Below are positions 6,665 through 13,249 of a stretch of DNA of 16,915 nucleotides, piece after piece (positions within the stretch are counted from its first letter, which is position 1; each line of letters starts with the position of its first letter). This DNA comes from Bacteroidota bacterium (GTDB lineage Bacteria > Bacteroidota > Bacteroidia > Flavobacteriales > Weeksellaceae), in contig JAEZDQ010000003.1 in assembly GCA_023433225.1 (NCBI GenBank), positions 1 to 16,915 on the forward strand, given 5' to 3'. The position numbers and the translations under genes were made by a program. The notes under the pieces are model-generated. The model was not told the DNA's origin. It saw only the letters and a list, made by a program, of their open reading frames with translations, and searched no databases.

Positions 6665-6919
6665 ATGGCAAATCATAAGTCAGCATTAAAAAGAATCAGA
6701 CAATCCGAAGCAAAAAGGGATAGCAACCGTTATTACCATAAATCCGCCCGTACGGCCATCAAAAACCTGCGTGCTGAAACGGAAAAAACCGTTGCAGAAG
6801 AGCAATTCCCAAAAGTTTCTTCTCAGATTGACAAATTGGCGAAACGCAATATCATTCATAAGAATAAAGCCGCCAACCTGAAAAGTAAATTGGCTAAGCA
6901 CATTGCTGCTTTAGGATAA
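6665..6919 (+). CDS. rpsT: 30S ribosomal protein S20
   Basis: An 84-residue, strongly basic, helical ribosomal protein that binds 16S rRNA early in 30S assembly. The N-terminus MANHKSALKRIRQSEAKRDSNR and the C-terminal NIIHKNKAANLKSKLAKHIAAL are diagnostic, and the length is standard. It starts at the ATG at 6665 behind a clean promoter. The stop is 11 nt before the tRNA-Glu gene with no terminator between, so one transcript should carry both and be processed by RNase P at the tRNA 5' end. Confidence 0.98.
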   Translation: MANHKSALKRIRQSEAKRDSNRYYHKSARTAIKNLRAETEKTVAEEQFPKVSSQIDKLAKRNIIHKNKAANLKSKLAKHIAALG

Positions 6920-6930
6920 GAAAATAGCTT

Positions 6931-7002
6931 GGCCCGTTCGTCTATCGGTTAGGACTCAAGATTTTCATTCTTGCAAGAGGGGTTCGATTCCCCTACGGGC
7001 TA
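6931..7002 (+). tRNA. tRNA-Glu (anticodon TTC)
   Basis: A full cloverleaf can be drawn. The acceptor is GGCCCGT/ACGGGCT (6931-6937 with 6995-7001, first pair G-T). The D stem is GTCT/GGAC, and the anticodon stem CAAGA/TCTTG encloses the loop TTTTCAT, anticodon TTC. The variable loop is four bases, and the T arm is AGGGG-TTCGATT-CCCCT. Discriminator A is at 7002; CCA is not encoded. Glu-tRNA made from such a gene serves translation and is also the substrate of HemA, encoded at 13250. Confidence 0.96.
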
Positions 7003-7010
7003 CAATAATA

Positions 7011-7045
7011 AAAACCTCTGACAGATTGTTAGAGGTTTTTTCTTG
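7011..7045. terminator. Bidirectional terminator between tRNA-Glu and purE
   Basis: AAAACCTCTGACA (7011-7023) pairs with TGTTAGAGGTTTT around a GAT loop, giving a 13-bp stem with one G-T pair. TTTTTTCTTGTTTT follows on the plus strand. On the minus strand the same stem is followed by TTTTTATTATT, so it can also end the purK-purE transcript. Confidence 0.9.
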
Positions 7046-7090
7046 TTTTAAATTCTTGAAAATTCATTGCAATAAACAGGAGAATGCTTC

Positions 7091-7591
7091 TTAATCAAAC
7101 CCGTTCTTGAATTCCTCTCTCACCTTTTGAATTTTCTCTTCTACATCAATTTTCATTTTGAAATGATAGTCTGTCAAATTCGCAGAAACTTTCTCATCGA
7201 AGCTTGCAATCATACGAGCTGCTAACAGTCCCGCATTTTTAGCTCCGTTCAACGCTACAGTCGCAACAGGAATTCCATTTGGCATTTGGAGAATGGAAAG
7301 AATCGAATCCCAACCATCAATGGAATTGGAGGATTGGATAGGCACGCCAATCACCGGTAGAGTCGTAAGAGAAGCTACCATACCCGGAAGGTGTGCGGCA
7401 CCTCCGGCACCGGCGATGATTACCTTAAGGCCGCGATTTCTGGCAGATTTTGCATAGTCAAACATCCGTTCCGGTGTGCGGTGCGCGGAAACAATAGTCA
7501 GTTCAAAATCAATCCCAAGTTCAGAAAGGATTTCAGCTGCCTGTTTCATAATTGGCAGGTCGCTGTCGCTGCCCATAATGATTCCTACCAT
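7091..7591 (-). CDS. purE: N5-carboxyaminoimidazole ribonucleotide mutase (PurE, class I)
   Basis: De novo purine synthesis: converts N5-CAIR, the PurK product, to CAIR in the cytoplasm. The 166 residues are normal for class I PurE. Key motifs are visible: GSDSD at 7-11, VSAHRTP at 34-40, and GAGGAAHLPGM at 61-71, together forming the CO2- and substrate-binding site. It is the second gene of a purK-purE operon, 26 nt after the purK stop. The start MVGIIMGSDSD needs no extension. The intervening sequence carries a GTTTCAAGTTCAAAG-type repeat. Confidence 0.97.
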   Translation of the reverse strand: MVGIIMGSDSDLPIMKQAAEILSELGIDFELTIVSAHRTPERMFDYAKSARNRGLKVIIAGAGGAAHLPGMVASLTTLPVIGVPIQSSNSIDGWDSILSILQMPNGIPVATVALNGAKNAGLLAARMIASFDEKVSANLTDYHFKMKIDVEEKIQKVREEFKNGFD

Positions 7592-7605
7592 AATTTTAAT
7601 GTTTC

Positions 7606-7629
7606 AAGTTCAAAGTTTCAGGTTTCAGA
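7606..7629. repeat. Degenerate 24-bp repeat, copy 1 (purK 3' end)
   Basis: GTTCAAAGTTTC (7608-7619), then an A, then GGTTT. It matches the copy at 8779-8802 at 19 of 24 positions, in the same orientation. It covers the last three purK sense codons and the stop, so the C-terminal SET of PurK is encoded by repeat sequence. Confidence 0.6.
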
Positions 7630-8748
7630 TTTAGCAGTCACTTTTACAGTGTCATTTACTTTTTTTATGTTTGATTTCAGTCTTTCCAAATCCGCATCGA
7701 CCAAAGTGATATGCCCCATTTTGCGTCCGGGACGGGTTTCCTCTTTTGCATACCAGTGTAAATATACGCCCGGGATTTTCAGGGTTTCTTCTAAATTCTC
7801 AATTTTTGCTTTGCCTGTTTGGTTTTCAGCACCAATCAGATTGACCATAGCAGAAGCAGAAATCAAATCGGTATTTCCCAAAGGAAGCTCGGCTAATACC
7901 CGCAACATTTGGTCAAACTGCGAACTGTAGGCCGCTTCTATGGTGGAATGCCCGCTGTTGTGAACCCTGCACGCCGTTTCATTTACCCAAATCGAACCGT
8001 CTTTGTTCAGGAACATTTCCACGGCAAAAACGCCGGGTGAATTTAATTTCTCAACTACTTTTCGGGCAATTTCTTCCGCTTCATTTGCTTTATTATTCTC
8101 TAAAGTAGAGGGCATCAATAAATAATCCAGTAAATTATATTCCTGATTAAAGACCAGCTCCACAACCGGGTAATTCACCAGATTACCGTTCCCGTCAGAA
8201 ACGACAACCACCGCGATTTCTTTGTCCAAATCGGCCGGAGTTTCATAGATGGAAGGAACCCTGAGGATTTTTTCCAACTCATTCCGGGAATTCAAATACT
8301 GGACACCCCTACCGTCATAGCCGCCTTTATTGGCTTTTTGAAACAAGGGAAATTCAGTTACCACACAAATCAGCTCTTTCCAGTCCTCCAATTCAAAATA
8401 AGGTGCCGTAGGAATTTCGTGATCTATATAAAATTGCTTTTGAACGGATTTATCCTGAATGACCGACAATGCTTCCGGATCGGGAACAACTTTTTTACCG
8501 ATGGATTTAAGGAACTTCAGGGCATCCACATTGACATGTTCGATTTCAATCCCGATGGCATCCAAATCTTTTCCGAAATTGACAACGGTTTCATAATCCG
8601 CAAAATCGCCCTGTACGAAATGGTGTGCATGCCGTGCGCAGGGTGCGTTTTCCGAAGGATCTAAAATGTGGATTTCATAAGGATATTGCAATGCATTCTG
8701 CAAAAACATATATCCCAATTGACCGCCTCCAAGAATTCCGATTTTCAT
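7618..8748 (-). CDS. purK: 5-(carboxyamino)imidazole ribonucleotide synthase (PurK)
   Basis: An ATP-grasp enzyme that makes N5-CAIR from AIR, bicarbonate and ATP, feeding PurE. About 376 residues, normal length. The N-terminal MKIGILGGGQLGYMFLQ is diagnostic. The ATP-grasp region shows LFQKANKGGYDGRGVQ, the ATP-binding loop, and VEMFLNKDGSIWVNE, the metal-binding strand, followed by CRVHNSGHSTIEA. ATGs at 8748 and 8751 are adjacent; I use 8748 because it gives the canonical MKIGILGGG start. A still earlier ATG at 8778 would add residues unlike the family. The gene ends inside a degenerate repeat, copied again just upstream of its start. First gene of purK-purE. Confidence 0.96.
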   Translation of the reverse strand: MKIGILGGGQLGYMFLQNALQYPYEIHILDPSENAPCARHAHHFVQGDFADYETVVNFGKDLDAIGIEIEHVNVDALKFLKSIGKKVVPDPEALSVIQDKSVQKQFYIDHEIPTAPYFELEDWKELICVVTEFPLFQKANKGGYDGRGVQYLNSRNELEKILRVPSIYETPADLDKEIAVVVVSDGNGNLVNYPVVELVFNQEYNLLDYLLMPSTLENNKANEAEEIARKVVEKLNSPGVFAVEMFLNKDGSIWVNETACRVHNSGHSTIEAAYSSQFDQMLRVLAELPLGNTDLISASAMVNLIGAENQTGKAKIENLEETLKIPGVYLHWYAKEETRPGRKMGHITLVDADLERLKSNIKKVNDTVKVTAKSET

Positions 8749-8778
8749 CATATCTGCGAAGTTAATTCTTAATGACAA

Positions 8779-8802
8779 AGGTTCAAAGTTTCGGGTTTAA
8801 AG
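8779..8802. repeat. Degenerate 24-bp repeat, copy 2 (upstream of purK)
   Basis: GGTTCAAAGTTTCGGGTTT matches the copy at 7606-7629 in the same orientation. It lies in the purK/ABC-exporter intergenic gap, close to where a purK promoter would be expected; the nearest -7-like match there is AACCTTTG on the minus strand, one mismatch from consensus. Confidence 0.55.
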
Positions 8803-8863
8803 TTTTTAGTATTTTCAAAAAGGAATTTCTCGGTAGTTTTCACTTTTTACTTTTTAGTATTCA

Positions 8864-8871
8864 TACCTTTG
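8864..8871 (+). promoter_or_regulatory. Promoter -7 element for the ABC exporter gene
   Basis: TACCTTTG matches TAnnTTTG exactly and lies 17 nt before the ATG at 8889, leaving a leader of roughly 10-12 nt. No clear -33 TTG is seen at the expected spacing. Confidence 0.5.
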
Positions 8872-8888
8872 TTCAAATTTGACGTTGA

Positions 8889-10721
8889 ATGGGTTTATTT
8901 AAAAGAGCAATCCAATACACCAAACCTTATCGTTCTTCCTTTGCCATTGCGATTGCCTGCAATTTCCTTTACGCAATTTTTAATGTCCTGGCACTGGCAT
9001 TTATGATGCCTATCCTGAGTATTTTGTTTGAAGAACAAACTGAGCCCATCACCACCAAACCGATTTATTCCGGAAATTTATTGGATCTGAAAGATTTTGC
9101 ATCGGACTATTCCGGCTATTATATGCACCAGATTTCACTTGAAAGCGGGCCAATTCAGGTTTTATTGATGTCCTGTGTAGCCTTTATCGTTTTATTTTTC
9201 TTCCGAAATATTTTCAGTTATTTATCGGAATTTTTCTTAATTGATTTACGATCAGGTGTTTCAAGAGATTTCAGGGTTGACATTCACAATAAAATTCTTG
9301 CTTTACCGATTTCTTATTTTACAGAAAAGAAGAAGGGTGACATGCTCGTCCGGATTTCGAGCGATGTGGGAGAAGTTGAGGGAAACATCCTGAACGGATT
9401 GGTTGAAATCATTCGTGGACCCGTGATGATTATTGTTTTCGTCACCACATTATTCATCACCAGTTACCAGCTTACGCTTTTTGCGTTATTGGTTTTCCCG
9501 ATTATGGGAACCCTGATTTCTATCATCGGGAAAAGCTTGAAACGTGATGCCGGAAAAGCACAGGTTGAATTAGGCAACATCATGTCTTATGTGGACGAAA
9601 CTTTGGACTCATTGCGAATCATCAAAATTTTCAATGCGGAAAATCAGATTACCAAAAGGTTCGACAAATCTATCAACCGCTTCCGGGGACTGCTTCAAAA
9701 AGTCATGAAAAAACGTGCCTTGGCTTCGCCGACAAGTGAATTTTTAGGCGCGATTACTATTGGCATGATTGTGTTTTTCGGAGGAAAATTAAGTCTGGAA
9801 GGAAATGGTTTGAAAGGTTCCGAGTTCCTGTTCTACATCGGGACTTTTTATACTTTATTAGACCCTATCAAACGTTTTTCCCGTTCTTTATCAGACATTC
9901 AAAAAGGGCAGGTTTCCGCGCAGCGGATATTTGAAATCTTGGACACCGAAGTCAGCATTCGCGACAAAGCAGATGCAAAAGATTTCCCAGCATTTAACCA
10001 TCAAATAGAATTCAGAAACGTGAGTTTTGGCTATGCGGAAAAAACAATTATCAAAAATTTCAACCTGACCATTAAAAAGGGAGAAACCATAGCACTTGTC
10101 GGGCATTCGGGAAGTGGGAAATCTACGCTGGCAAATCTGATTACGAGGTTTTATGATGTTAGGGAAGGTGAAATATTGATTGACGGCATAAATCTAAAAG
10201 ACATCAAACTCAAAGCTTACCGACAATTATTCGGACTGGTTACCCAAGACAGTATTTTATTCAACGATTCGGTTTTCAACAACATCGCTTTAGGAGATGA
10301 AAATCCTTCGAAACAAAGGGTAATAGATGCTGCCCGGGTTGCCAATGCCGAAGAATTTATTTTAAAACTTCCGAATCAGTATGATGATGTAATCGGAGAG
10401 GGCGGCGGAAAACTTTCGGGCGGACAAAAGCAACGTTTAAGCATTGCCAGAGCCGTGTACAAAAATCCGCCGATTATGGTTTTGGATGAAGCTACTTCTG
10501 CGCTTGATACACAATCCGAAAAACTGGTACAGGATGCGCTCAACAAAATGATGGAAAACCGGACTTCGCTGATAATCGCTCACCGGCTTTCTACGATTAT
10601 GAATGCAGACCGCATCATCGTTCTGGAAGACGGACAAATTATAGAATCCGGAAACCATGAACAACTTTTAAATAAAAATGGTATGTACGCAAAACTGATT
10701 CAACTTCAAAGCATAAAATAA
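8889..10721 (+). CDS. MsbA-like ABC transporter, fused permease and ATPase half-transporter
   Basis: A 610-residue inner-membrane half-exporter expected to work as a homodimer. Residues 1-330 form a type-1 ABC exporter membrane domain, with a first membrane helix at about 18-44 and further hydrophobic segments near 90-110, 165-215 and 280-325. The loop after helix one (about 46-88) is longer than in E. coli MsbA. The ATPase domain has Walker A GHSGSGKST at 405-413, signature LSGGQKQR at 509-516, Walker B IMVLDEA at 529-535 with catalytic Glu534, and the H-loop His565 in IAHRLST. All catalytic residues are intact. Lipid A or phospholipid export is the usual inference for this group, but drug or peptide export is not excluded. 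Monocistronic. Confidence 0.9.
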   Translation: MGLFKRAIQYTKPYRSSFAIAIACNFLYAIFNVLALAFMMPILSILFEEQTEPITTKPIYSGNLLDLKDFASDYSGYYMHQISLESGPIQVLLMSCVAFIVLFFFRNIFSYLSEFFLIDLRSGVSRDFRVDIHNKILALPISYFTEKKKGDMLVRISSDVGEVEGNILNGLVEIIRGPVMIIVFVTTLFITSYQLTLFALLVFPIMGTLISIIGKSLKRDAGKAQVELGNIMSYVDETLDSLRIIKIFNAENQITKRFDKSINRFRGLLQKVMKKRALASPTSEFLGAITIGMIVFFGGKLSLEGNGLKGSEFLFYIGTFYTLLDPIKRFSRSLSDIQKGQVSAQRIFEILDTEVSIRDKADAKDFPAFNHQIEFRNVSFGYAEKTIIKNFNLTIKKGETIALVGHSGSGKSTLANLITRFYDVREGEILIDGINLKDIKLKAYRQLFGLVTQDSILFNDSVFNNIALGDENPSKQRVIDAARVANAEEFILKLPNQYDDVIGEGGGKLSGGQKQRLSIARAVYKNPPIMVLDEATSALDTQSEKLVQDALNKMMENRTSLIIAHRLSTIMNADRIIVLEDGQIIESGNHEQLLNKNGMYAKLIQLQSIK

Positions 10722-10722
10722 A

Positions 10723-10755
10723 AAATTCCTGCCGTTTATTCAACAACAGGAATTT
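10723..10755. terminator. Bidirectional terminator between the ABC exporter and lipocalin-like genes
   Basis: AAATTCCTG (10723-10731) pairs with CAGGAATTT (10747-10755). On the minus strand the stem is followed by TTTTTTATTTTATG, a good T-run that would end the lipocalin-like transcript. On the plus strand the following AATTCAAATTTTT is weaker. Confidence 0.75.
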
Positions 10756-10773
10756 AATTCAAATTTTTAAAAC

Positions 10774-11208
10774 TTACTGGCGGGTAAAACTTACCATCGC
10801 AAACTGTCCTTCAAACTCTTGGGCTACAGTAAATTTGTTGTTATTATCTGTGAATTCCGGAGTTACGGATTGACTTTCGCCTTCCATCGTCAGGGTATAT
10901 ACATTCCCGTCTTTTGACCAGGTTCCGGTGGTATCCGTCCCGGATTCACAATTTCCCTCTGCATTTTCTTGGAAATTAGTCATTTTCAAGGTATAATCAT
11001 TGTGGAAATGTGTTACATTAGCCAATTCACAAACGCCTTGCATTACCAAAAGAGGATAAATATCTGTATCGTTTACGACAATACTTGAAATTTTCCAAGC
11101 CCCTACAACCACATCAACATTATTTTCGCCCCCTTCATCGTCATTGTTACAAGAAACAGAAGCGAATCCCATGATCAAAAGCGGAATAATCAACACTAAT
11201 TTTTTCAT
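10774..11208 (-). CDS. Small lipocalin-like domain lipoprotein
   Basis: A 144-residue predicted lipoprotein. Residues 1-20 are KKLVLIIPLLIMGFASVSC with lipidation at Cys20; the following NNDDEGGE is acidic, resembling the Bacteroidota surface-export signal. The mature part fits the short lipocalin-like domain common in this phylum: VVGAWKISSI at 34-43, a THFHNDYTLKM strand, GTWSKDGNVYTL at 95-106, and FAMVSFTRQ at the end. Cys60 and Cys87 could pair. The ATG at 11208 begins the signal peptide; an upstream ATG at 11244 would precede it with a non-signal stretch and overlap the promoter. Ligand and role unknown. Divergent from queG. Confidence 0.8.
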   Translation of the reverse strand: MKKLVLIIPLLIMGFASVSCNNDDEGGENNVDVVVGAWKISSIVVNDTDIYPLLVMQGVCELANVTHFHNDYTLKMTNFQENAEGNCESGTDTTGTWSKDGNVYTLTMEGESQSVTPEFTDNNNKFTVAQEFEGQFAMVSFTRQ

Positions 11209-11229
11209 ATAATGAATTTTTAATTTACT

Positions 11230-11237
11230 CAAACATA
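11230..11237 (-). promoter_or_regulatory. Promoter -7 element for the lipocalin-like lipoprotein gene
   Basis: Minus strand reads TATGTTTG, an exact TAnnTTTG match, 21 nt from the ATG at 11208. It lies 18 bp from the oppositely directed queG -7 element at 11256, so the two promoters share their upstream region. Confidence 0.5.
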
Positions 11238-11255
11238 ACGGCAAATTATAATGCT

Positions 11256-11263
11256 TATTTTTG
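11256..11263 (+). promoter_or_regulatory. Promoter -7 element for queG
   Basis: TATTTTTG matches TAnnTTTG and lies 25 nt before the GTG start at 11289. It is divergent from the lipoprotein promoter at 11230-11237. Confidence 0.45.
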
Positions 11264-11288
11264 AAATCAAATTATTTAGAAAGCATTT

Positions 11289-12239
11289 GTGGATTTTTTA
11301 ACAAAAAGTGACCGTTCGCTCAATTGGGCTGAATCGATCAAGAAACGTGCATTGGAGCTGGGTTTTGACAGCATCGGAATCGCAAAAGCAGGATTTCTGG
11401 AAGACGAAGCACCACGTTTGGACAACTGGTTAAAGCAGGGAATGCACGGACAAATGTCCTATATGGAAAACCATTTCGATATGCGACTGGATCCGCGGTT
11501 ATTGGTTGAGGGTGCTAAATCCGTCATTTCGCTTTCTTACAATTATTTTCCTGAAGTTCACCAAAGAAACGACTCTTATAAAATCGCCAAATACGCTTAT
11601 GGTGTGGATTATCATTACGTTGTCAAAGATAAATTGAAGGAATTATTGGATTTCATCCGGGAAGAAATCGGTGAAGTGAACGGCCGCGCTTTTGTGGATT
11701 CTGCACCTATTTTGGAACATGCTTGGGCGCAAAAGTCGGGAATCGGTTGGGTTGGGAAAAACAGTCTGACTTTGTCCAAACAAAAGGGTTCTTTTTTCTT
11801 TTTGTCAGAATTGATTTTGGATTTAGAATTGGATTCTGATTTGTCGTTGCCGACCGACCATTGCGGGACTTGTACCAAATGCATCGATTCCTGTCCGACG
11901 GAAGCGATACTACCCGGCAGAACCGTTGACGGCAGCAAATGTATTTCCTATTTTACGATTGAATTGAAAGAAGAAATCCCAAGCGAAATGTCCGGAAAAT
12001 TCAACGACTGGGTTTTCGGTTGCGACATTTGCCAGGATGTTTGCCCTTGGAACCGATTTTCTCTCCCGCACAATGAAGAAAAATTTCATCCGAACGAAGA
12101 AATTATTAATTTTTCAAAGTCAGATTGGGAAGAAATAACGGAAGATGTATTCAAAAAAATATTTCAGAAATCACCTGTAAAACGAACCAAGTTTGAAGGG
12201 TTTAAGAGGAATATACGGTTTATTTCCGAAAAAGATTAA
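11289..12239 (+). CDS. queG: Epoxyqueuosine reductase
   Basis: The last step of queuosine tRNA modification: a cobalamin-dependent, iron-sulfur reductase that turns epoxyqueuosine into queuosine in tRNA. The 316 residues match the shorter form without the C-terminal HEAT-like extension. Cluster ligands are visible: CGTCTKCIDSCP (Cys192, 195, 198, 202), Cys218 in SKCISYFTIE, and CDICQDVCPW (Cys245, 248, 252). VDSAPILEHAWAQKSGIGWVGKN at 137-159 holds the conserved catalytic Asp (137) and the cofactor region. The start is GTG at 11289, four codons after an in-frame stop; no ATG is available before the conserved IKKRALELGFDSIGIAKA. The stop overlaps the convergent araC stop. Confidence 0.95.
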   Translation: MDFLTKSDRSLNWAESIKKRALELGFDSIGIAKAGFLEDEAPRLDNWLKQGMHGQMSYMENHFDMRLDPRLLVEGAKSVISLSYNYFPEVHQRNDSYKIAKYAYGVDYHYVVKDKLKELLDFIREEIGEVNGRAFVDSAPILEHAWAQKSGIGWVGKNSLTLSKQKGSFFFLSELILDLELDSDLSLPTDHCGTCTKCIDSCPTEAILPGRTVDGSKCISYFTIELKEEIPSEMSGKFNDWVFGCDICQDVCPWNRFSLPHNEEKFHPNEEIINFSKSDWEEITEDVFKKIFQKSPVKRTKFEGFKRNIRFISEKD

Positions 12240-13123
12240 ACCTGCTTCGCGAACTGTTTAGGCGTAATTCCGTACTTCTTTTTAAATGCCGAAATGAAAT
12301 GGGAAGGATTTTCATATCCGATTTCATACGCAATGTCCTTTACCTGCAATCCGCCGTTTTCTAATTTTTCACGCGCAAATTCAAGCCTTTTGTCCAACAC
12401 AAAACCATACACCGTCGTTCCGTAAACCTGTTTGAACCCTTCTTTCAATTTATATTCGGAAAGGCCCGATTGTTCGGAAAGTTCCTTTAGAACCGGAGGT
12501 TTATTCAAATTCCCGAGCAAAATCTCACGTGCTTCTTTCAATTTTTTCGCATCTTTTTCATTGTCCAAGAAAGGACAATTCTCTTTCTGATTGCTTTCGG
12601 CTTCAGAGAAATGCAACGTAAACAATTCATATACCTTACCCAAAATATATAAATTCTCAAAATGAGGGTTGAGGTTATGGTTTTCAATTTGGTTCAAAAC
12701 CATCCGAATGGTGGTGGAAAGGCTTTGTTGGTTGTAATATTTTGCCTGTGTACGGGTATTGTTCAAGAATTCCGCCCGGATGTTGTTGTCAGAAAATAAG
12801 CTGTGTAATTTTTCTACCGATACAAAAACAATAAAAACTTTGGAATCTGAATTGATGCTCAAATTCAGCGGTAATTCGAGGGATGGATTGTAAATGAGAA
12901 AGCTGAAACCGTCATTCAAATTGATTTTATAATTCCCGTTGTTGAAATTAAAAGTCATCCCACCTTTTGTGCAAAAGTAAAATTGAATGAACTTTTTATC
13001 GATTCCTTTGGTCAATGTATCGGTAAAAGCCGTGTGGTTTTCTATTTGCGCGAGATAGATTTCATTGCCTAAATTGTATTCTTTTATTTTACTTTTATAG
13101 GTATTTTTTAATTTTGTTTCCAT
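12236..13123 (-). CDS. AraC-family transcriptional regulator divergent from the heme operon
   Basis: A 295-residue regulator. Residues 205-295 carry the paired helix-turn-helix AraC domain: LKELSEQSGLSEYKLKEGFKQVYG as the first motif and VKDIAYEIGYENPSHFISAFKKKYGITPKQF as the second. The N-terminal 170 residues are a beta-rich sensor resembling the PchR-type group that often governs iron acquisition; no ligand is assigned. A CPFL motif at Cys183 sits in the linker just before the DNA-binding domain. It is transcribed away from hemA across a 126-bp gap holding a long dyad, so control of itself or the hem operon is likely. Its TAA shares TTAA with the convergent queG stop. Family certain, target inferred from position. 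Confidence 0.9.
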   Translation of the reverse strand: METKLKNTYKSKIKEYNLGNEIYLAQIENHTAFTDTLTKGIDKKFIQFYFCTKGGMTFNFNNGNYKINLNDGFSFLIYNPSLELPLNLSINSDSKVFIVFVSVEKLHSLFSDNNIRAEFLNNTRTQAKYYNQQSLSTTIRMVLNQIENHNLNPHFENLYILGKVYELFTLHFSEAESNQKENCPFLDNEKDAKKLKEAREILLGNLNKPPVLKELSEQSGLSEYKLKEGFKQVYGTTVYGFVLDKRLEFAREKLENGGLQVKDIAYEIGYENPSHFISAFKKKYGITPKQFAKQV

Positions 13124-13139
13124 TGATATGTTTTCTGTT

Positions 13140-13147
13140 CAAATATA
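13140..13147 (-). promoter_or_regulatory. Promoter -7 element for the araC-type gene
   Basis: Minus strand reads TATATTTG, an exact TAnnTTTG match, 16 nt before the ATG at 13123. A TTTG lies upstream of it but at a 14-nt spacing, shorter than the usual 19. Confidence 0.5.
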
Positions 13148-13184
13148 AAAACTCTTTCATACAAAGCATTTACCATGCTAAATT

Positions 13185-13220
13185 AATGATTTTGTTTAGA
13201 ATGATTCTAAAAAATCAATT
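13185..13220. promoter_or_regulatory. Candidate operator: long dyad with a 7-1-7 Fur/PerR-like core
   Basis: The core at 13195-13211 is the perfect palindrome TTTAGAAT-G-ATTCTAAA. Outer arms continue it imperfectly: AATGATTTTG on the left, AAATCAATT on the right. The inner 15 bases, TTAGAAT-G-ATTCTAA, have the 7-1-7 geometry of Fur-superfamily boxes and differ from the Bacillus PerR consensus TTATAAT-N-ATTATAA only by one symmetric substitution per half. It lies between araC and hemA. The binding protein is unknown; no Fur-family gene is in the window. Confidence 0.55.
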
Positions 13221-13249
13221 TTCGACGAATAACGGTATTTTAGAAAAGA

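Noticed and set aside
7391..7930. 179-residue plus-strand open frame opposite purE-purK.
   Set aside because: Antisense to two firmly identified genes, spans their junction and the repeat, and has no recognisable domain.
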